From Clostridia bacterium (GTDB taxonomy: Bacteria > Bacillota > Clostridia > Oscillospirales > Acutalibacteraceae), in NCBI GenBank assembly GCA_017517665.1, contig JAFWYP010000041.1, forward strand, positions 1 to 64,000: DNA of 64,000 bases. The letters run 5' to 3'. The notes below the pieces were generated by a model that saw nothing but the letters and a program-made list of their open reading frames with translations, was not told the origin of the DNA and made no database searches. This document shows, piece after piece, positions 59,763-64,000 of this stretch (position 1 is the stretch's first letter; the number at the start of each line of letters is the position of its first letter). Position numbers and translations under genes: made by a program.

Positions 59763-60621
59763 TACGGAAAAGGAAAACACAAACACTCTGTCCGAAAAAG
59801 AGCTTGAGCTTATCGGACAGTTTGCAAGAAAGAAACTTGAAAGTGATGAAATCTATACTTTTTCACTTATTCTTTGTGATAACGAGATTGACAGAGATAA
59901 TGAGAAGTTTACGGTTTCCGCACTTAACAAACTTGCAGAGCTTTTTGTGGGCAAAACGGGAATTTTTGACCACAACATGAAAAGTAAGGACCAGACTGCA
60001 AGAATTTATTCGGCAGAGGTGGTTACTGATACAAACAGAAAAACCTCTGACGGAGAACCTTATACTTATATAAAAGCAAAGGCATATATGGTCAGAACGG
60101 AAAAGAACAAGGACCTCATTGCGGAGATTGACGCAGGCATCAAAAAAGAAACAAGCGTCGGTTGCTGTGTGAGCGATATAAGCTGTTCAATCTGCGGAAT
60201 GAATATCAAAACTCACGGCTGTGAGCATCAGAAGGGTAAGGTGTACGGCGGAAAGCTCTGCTGTTATCATCTTTCCGAGCCTACGGATGCTTACGAGTGG
60301 TCGTTCGTTGCCGTGCCTGCACAGAAGAATGCAGGCGTTATCAAATCGTTTGTTCCCGAAAGCGAAACGGAAAAGCTTGCTGAATGGGCAAACGAGTACA
60401 GAGAAGAACTCAAAGCGGATATAATCCGTGCGGCGGTTTCGGTTATTCCCGAAATGAAAAGCTCTTCTCTTGAAGAAATCTGCGAATCTCTTTCGGTAAA
60501 GTCGATGCGCGAAATGCGTGATGCTTTCCGTGAGAACGCAAAGAAAAATCTGCCCGTTATCAGACAGCTTGACTGTGTAGGGACGGATAATGAAAACTGC
60601 AATTCCGAATACAAAATTTAA
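59755..60621 (+). CDS. Phage head maturation protease-like protein with a Cys-rich insert
   Basis: 288 aa. Start at GTG 59755, overlapping the portal stop; upstream extension would read through the portal gene. The core resembles HK97-type prohead proteases: IFDHNMKSKDQTARIYSAEV (His), IDAGIKKETSVGCCVSD (Ser) and EWSFVAVPAQKNAGV. A CSICGMN...HGCEH...LCCYH insert could bind zinc. A helical C-terminal part could act as scaffold. Encoded in the usual place before the capsid genes. Confidence 0.75.
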   Translation: MNNTEKENTNTLSEKELELIGQFARKKLESDEIYTFSLILCDNEIDRDNEKFTVSALNKLAELFVGKTGIFDHNMKSKDQTARIYSAEVVTDTNRKTSDGEPYTYIKAKAYMVRTEKNKDLIAEIDAGIKKETSVGCCVSDISCSICGMNIKTHGCEHQKGKVYGGKLCCYHLSEPTDAYEWSFVAVPAQKNAGVIKSFVPESETEKLAEWANEYREELKADIIRAAVSVIPEMKSSSLEEICESLSVKSMREMRDAFRENAKKNLPVIRQLDCVGTDNENCNSEYKI

Positions 60622-60633
60622 GGAGGACTCAAT

Positions 60634-60972
60634 ATGTCAGTATCATTCGGCGGTTTTAATTCAAACTGCGTAACTTTTAAAACGGCGGCAGAGCTTGAAT
60701 GCGGCTGCAGCGTTAAAATCAGCGAATCCGATACCGTTGCCGCTTGTGCGGACGGTGAAAGCTTCTGCGGCTTTGTTGTGAACGCGGATAACGGCTATGC
60801 CTGCGTGCAGCTCAGCGGTACTGTGAAAGCAAAATACAGCGGAAGTGCCCCTGCTTTGGGCTATGAAACACTTGTTTCCGACGGCGAAGGAGTAAAGGCG
60901 TCGGAAAACGGCAGGGAATATCTTGTTGTTGCGGTTGATGAAAATAACGGAACCGTAACATTCCTGATGTAA
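60634..60972 (+). CDS. Small capsid-associated (decoration-like) protein
   Basis: 112 aa, RBS AAGGAGG. Beta-rich with several Gly/Ser/Cys turns (GCSVKISESDTVAACADGES, YSGSAPALGYETLVSDGEGV), resembling small head-decoration or DUF2190-like proteins often encoded between protease and major capsid genes. Identity inferred partly from position. Confidence 0.6.
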   Translation: MSVSFGGFNSNCVTFKTAAELECGCSVKISESDTVAACADGESFCGFVVNADNGYACVQLSGTVKAKYSGSAPALGYETLVSDGEGVKASENGREYLVVAVDENNGTVTFLM

Positions 60973-60988
60973 GAAAGGAGAAATTACT

Positions 60989-61993
60989 ATGTCAAATTAT
61001 GATAATATAAAGCTTGAAAAAGGTCTTTATTCAAACGGTAATTTTACCAAAACACTTGAAAGCATTGATCCCAGCGAAAACTACAAGGGTACGGCGCTTG
61101 AAGGTCTTGATGCGTATCAGCGTCAGCTCAAGCGTTTCGGCATCAAGGTGAGCGGCAGCGGCAGCGATGTTGTTGAAAAGTTTTTCAGAAGCTCCGACAG
61201 CGCAGTGCTTTTCCCCGAATATGTTTCAAGAGCCGTAAAACAGGGTCTTGAGCAGGCGGATATTCTTCCCGGTATAGTTGCTTCAACAACTCTTATCGAC
61301 GGCATGGATTACCGTTCAATCACTTCTGTTCCCACAGAGGATGAAAAGGAACTCAAGATTGTTAAGGAAGGTGCGTTCATTCCCGAAACAACCATCCACA
61401 CAAAGGATAACCTCGTGAAGCTTAAGAAAAGAGGCAGAAGCCTTGTGGCTTCATATGAAGCTATCAGATTCCAGCGTCTTGACCTCTTTACCGTAACACT
61501 CAGACAGATTGGTGCTTATATTTCAAGAACCCTTCTTAAAGATGCGGTTGATGTTATTGTCAACGGCGACGGTTCGGGAAATGCAGCTTCTGTTGTTGCA
61601 AGCGAGGAAGCAGGTACTCTTACATATTCCGATCTTGTCAATTTCTGGAACGGTTTTGATCCTTATGAGCTTAATACGGTTATCGCAGCTCCCGAACTTA
61701 TGGCTCAGATGCTCAATATGGAACAGTTCAGAGATGCTGCCGCAGGTCTTAATTTCCACGGCAAGGGTGATATGATTACACCTCTCGGCGCAAAGCTTCT
61801 TAAATCTTCTGCTGTTGAAAGCGGAAAGATTATCGGTCTTGATAAAACTGCAGCGCTTGAAATGGTAAAGGCGGGCGAGGTTATGACCGAATACGATAAA
61901 CTTATTGACCGTCAGCTTGAACGCGCTGTTATCAGCTGTACGGCAGGCTTTGCAAAAATCTTTGACGGAGCATCAAAGGTGCTTTCCGTCTGA
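60989..61993 (+). CDS. Major capsid protein (HK97 fold)
   Basis: 334 aa, RBS AAAGGAG. Features of HK97-type capsid proteins: N-arm, SAVLFPEYVSRAVKQGLEQA, an E-loop region (IVKEGAFIPETTIHTKDNLV), a spine helix (RLDLFTVTLRQIGAYISRTL), and the A-domain with VIAAPELMAQMLN and a late GAGEVM-like KAGEVMTEYDKLIDRQLERA. Complete length. Confidence 0.85.
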   Translation: MSNYDNIKLEKGLYSNGNFTKTLESIDPSENYKGTALEGLDAYQRQLKRFGIKVSGSGSDVVEKFFRSSDSAVLFPEYVSRAVKQGLEQADILPGIVASTTLIDGMDYRSITSVPTEDEKELKIVKEGAFIPETTIHTKDNLVKLKKRGRSLVASYEAIRFQRLDLFTVTLRQIGAYISRTLLKDAVDVIVNGDGSGNAASVVASEEAGTLTYSDLVNFWNGFDPYELNTVIAAPELMAQMLNMEQFRDAAAGLNFHGKGDMITPLGAKLLKSSAVESGKIIGLDKTAALEMVKAGEVMTEYDKLIDRQLERAVISCTAGFAKIFDGASKVLSV

Positions 61994-62000
61994 CGGAGGG

Positions 62001-62372
62001 ATGGCATTGATTGAAGTCTGGAGCATTCTTGATGCGCTCAGAAGAAATCATGCTGTTGAAGGTACGGATGAGGAGCTTGCTCCTCTCTGTGCCGCGGCGG
62101 CAAGAGAGATTGAAGTGAAAATGAGAGAAAATGCCGATTGTACTGATATAAGGCTTGTTAATGCATGCGCCGCAATTGTCAATTACCGTTTGTGCATGAA
62201 AAAATCGGGTACGGATGAGGGTGTCACGTCATTCAAAGCGGGTGATGTTACCGTCAGTATTTCACCTTCGGCGGTTATTGAAAGAGCTGAAAAGGAAAGA
62301 AGCGAGGCTATGATTGCCGCACTGCCGCTTTTAAAAGATGACGGTTTTGTTTTCAGGCAGGTGTGCATATGA
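62001..62372 (+). CDS. Head-tail connector-like protein
   Basis: 123 aa. ATG 62001 after GGAGGG. Helical adaptor profile: EVWSILDALRRNHAV, CAAAAREIEVKM, CAAIVNYRLCM and a short FKAGDVTVSIS hairpin, as in gp6-like connectors that sit below the portal. Overlaps the next gene by 4 bp. Confidence 0.6.
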   Translation: MALIEVWSILDALRRNHAVEGTDEELAPLCAAAAREIEVKMRENADCTDIRLVNACAAIVNYRLCMKKSGTDEGVTSFKAGDVTVSISPSAVIERAEKERSEAMIAALPLLKDDGFVFRQVCI

Positions 62373-62701
62373 TCGAGTCAATATTCAATAAACACGGCAG
62401 ACCTGCGGCTTTTGTTTCCAAAGAGGGCAAAACAATCAAGGAGATGAGAGCTTTTATCAGTCCTCTCAGATATAAAAACAAGATGTATCTTTACGGCGTT
62501 AACACCGAAATCGGTTATAACTCGCAGGGACACTATCTTTATATCGGACCGCCCGACCCTGACCTCACTCTTTTTTCGGACGGTGAGTATATAAGCTGTC
62601 TTGGCGAGAAATACAGAATTGACAGAGCCGAGAAGGTTTACAAAGGTGAGAATATATTTTATGTTTGGGCAATCATCAGGGTTATTGTTGAAACGGAATG
62701 A
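62369..62701 (+). CDS. Phage head-closure/tail-joining-like protein
   Basis: 110 aa. ATG 62369 in a 4-bp overlap. Beta-rich small protein (FISPLRYKNKMYLYG, YLYIGPPDPDLTLFS, CLGEKYRIDRAEKVYKGE), of the size and place of a stopper or neck protein. Similarity is by context; family not certain. Confidence 0.55.
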   Translation: MIESIFNKHGRPAAFVSKEGKTIKEMRAFISPLRYKNKMYLYGVNTEIGYNSQGHYLYIGPPDPDLTLFSDGEYISCLGEKYRIDRAEKVYKGENIFYVWAIIRVIVETE

Positions 62702-62711
62702 GGTGTAATAA

Positions 62712-63554
62712 ATGAGTGAAATCAGTGCATTGCCTTCAAATATAGTTGAATGGCTCAAAAACCGTGAAGAGCTTTCATATATAAGATTTCTTACGGAATT
62801 TCCGGCAATCAAAAAAGCGATACCGCTTAAGCATACAACTGTTGCTGTAGGTATAGAAAGCATGGAGATAACCGATTCTTTTGAGGAAAACGATGAAGGT
62901 GTTCTTGTTGAAAATGAATATTGCAGGCAGGCAAAAATCAATCTGAAAATTTCTATTCATGCACCTTTTTCTCTGGGCGGTGAGGCATGTCACTCTGCAT
63001 TTACGGATATCATTGACTGTCTGACTTTTGCTTCGGGGCTTGATATCCTGACTTCCGGATGCGAGAATGTTGTTGCCGACAGAGATACTGATGCTTTTGT
63101 TCTCACAGCGTGGGCAACGGTTAATGCTTCGCTTTGCCCTGCGCAGACCTCAGGTCTTGATTTTCCGTCGTTTATAAGCAAGGATTTACTTTGCGGTTCG
63201 CATATAAACAATGAGAGTGTGCATCTTTCGGAAAAGCAGCTGGATTATCTTAATCAACCGTTTGTCAGTGCATCATATTTCGGTACAGGAGATGCAACAA
63301 GAAGTTTTTCCGTAGGCTTTAAGCCGAGTCTTGTTATTGTTGCCGGTAATCAGCTTCCGTTTATTTATGCAAATCATTCCGCTTCATGGAACAGGGCATT
63401 TGCAGGTGTCGCCATAGATAAAGGTGCATCTCTCGGCATTGAACTTACAAACAACGGATTCAAGGTCAGAAACACCGAAAATGATGTTGCAAGAAGCTGC
63501 CACCCGTTCCTGAATGAATTGGGAACTACATATTTCTACATAGCATTCAAATAA
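62712..63554 (+). CDS. Fusion of a tail-connector-like domain with a tail-fibre tip-like domain
   Basis: 280 aa. Residues 1-155 (VEWLKNREELSYIRFLTEFP, ACHSAFTDIIDCLTF) look like a tail-terminator or minor connector protein. A short linker follows. Residues 184-280 (SYFGTGDATRSFSVGFKPSL, VIVAG, then GTTYFYIAFK) match the receptor-binding-type C-terminal domain common on clostridial tail fibres. In normal phages these ends lie many kilobases apart. Last gene of the cassette, directly before a terminator. Confidence 0.6.
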   Translation: MSEISALPSNIVEWLKNREELSYIRFLTEFPAIKKAIPLKHTTVAVGIESMEITDSFEENDEGVLVENEYCRQAKINLKISIHAPFSLGGEACHSAFTDIIDCLTFASGLDILTSGCENVVADRDTDAFVLTAWATVNASLCPAQTSGLDFPSFISKDLLCGSHINNESVHLSEKQLDYLNQPFVSASYFGTGDATRSFSVGFKPSLVIVAGNQLPFIYANHSASWNRAFAGVAIDKGASLGIELTNNGFKVRNTENDVARSCHPFLNELGTTYFYIAFK

Positions 63555-63562
63555 AAACAAAA

Positions 63563-63594
63563 GGCTTGCATGGGTTTCCATGCAAGCCGTATTT
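63563..63594. terminator. Terminator of the phage cassette
   Basis: Perfect 11-bp stem GGCTTGCATGG / CCATGCAAGCC, GTTT loop, GTATTTTTT. Shared with the convergent DUF4474 gene. Confidence 0.9.
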
Positions 63595-63595
63595 T

Positions 63596-64000
63596 TTATT
63601 GGTTAATGTTCTGCCAGACGAATCCTACATCTGCACCGATCTGAACAAAGCAGTCGATATCATTTCTTGTGAGAGAAGAAACGCGCTTGAAGCCGTTCTT
63701 TTCAAATGCTTCGCAGAATGCATCTGCCATTTCAGCATCCTTGAAGGTGATATGAGTCACAAGTCTGAACTGATGACGGTTTGTACCGCCGTCAAAGCCT
63801 ACAACAAAGCCCGTGCACCACCAGTAATCGGTATAGGGTCTGTTGAAAACGGGTCTGTATTCGCCCGTCTGATATTCATCCCACATGAAGCACATTTCCA
63901 TTTTGAGCCAATCTTCTTTTTTTGCACAGTTATAATGTGTACCGCCCGAGCCGACTTTTCTGGTATAGATACCTACTTCTCCGCCTACGAATGCATAGCC
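63596..64000 (-). CDS. DUF4474-domain protein, copy 3 (C-terminal part; runs off the window)
   Basis: The frame is open to the right edge, so the start and anchor lie outside. The visible 134 residues include GGEVGIYTRK, DDWLKMEM-like EDWLKMEMCFMWDE, YWWCTGFVVGF and the ending DVGFVWQNINQ. It is close to copy 1 (46474). An internal Met at 63901 is not the start. Confidence 0.8.
   Translation of the reverse strand, partial: GYAFVGGEVGIYTRKVGSGGTHYNCAKKEDWLKMEMCFMWDEYQTGEYRPVFNRPYTDYWWCTGFVVGFDGGTNRHQFRLVTHITFKDAEMADAFCEAFEKNGFKRVSSLTRNDIDCFVQIGADVGFVWQNINQ

Larger units (their letters stand above)
56888..63554 (+). mobile_element. Head-only prophage remnant or domesticated capsid/packaging cassette
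   Basis: Nine closely packed plus-strand genes: small and large terminase, portal, protease, a small capsid-associated protein, major capsid protein, two connector-like proteins and a connector/fibre-tip fusion. Most junctions overlap or are under 20 bp and each gene has an intact frame and RBS. No integrase, repressor, replication, tail tube, tape measure or lysis gene is present. Host genes (mgtE, DUF4474) bound it on both sides. Confidence 0.8.

Overview
The window looks like chromosome of an uncultured, gut-type clostridium (Bacillota, near Oscillospiraceae/Ruminococcaceae). The grounds are the order rpmH-rnpA-yidD-yidC-jag running away from dnaA, Gram-positive signals (strong AGGAGG sites, TTGACA/TATAAT promoters, YtrA-type GntR control, CheO-like LexA boxes), a yybP-ykoY leader and many glycan-degrading enzymes. 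The placement is inference; no rRNA or tRNA gene was found.

Layout. 1-4.4 kb: a broken ParM-like gene leads into a putative RiPP operon (four-Cys precursor, lipoprotein, HPr-kinase-like protein, radical SAM/SPASM maturase, PqqD-like carrier). 5-14 kb: a Ser/Thr phospho-signalling island with a membrane receptor kinase (kinase + pseudokinase + TM + two seven-repeat RCC1-like propellers), two PP2C phosphatases, an XRE-like duplicated-domain protein, a frameshifted FHA gene and other remnants. Three copies of one promoter architecture, with a conserved box at fixed distance, sit in this island. 14-33 kb: glycan and surface functions (broken beta-helix glycosidase, MFS carrier, phosphodiesterase, DUF4838, GH92, M28-like, GH31, GH43, metallophosphatase) plus a YtrA-controlled ABC exporter. 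33-39 kb: a two-component system, a Card1-like CARF nuclease followed by a NUDIX hydrolase, and a divergent HD hydrolase. 39-46 kb: the dnaA region, with ftsY rather than dnaN after dnaA, then rdgB, yhbY, smpB and ssrA (tmRNA). 46-56 kb: two DUF4474 surface proteins, a secreted C2HC-finger protein, lexA, a P-type ATPase behind a manganese riboswitch, and mgtE. 56.9-63.6 kb: a compact phage head and packaging operon with no integrase, tail or lysis genes, bounded by host genes. The right edge holds a third, partial DUF4474 gene.

Several genes carry single-base frameshifts, some in homopolymers (FHA, beta-helix glycosidase, DUF4838, and the remnant near 12.97 kb), so either real decay or assembly error must be considered. 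The most interesting candidates are the head-only phage cassette with its connector/fibre-tip fusion protein, the RiPP operon, the tandem-propeller receptor kinase with its shared promoter element, and the Card1-like/NUDIX pair.
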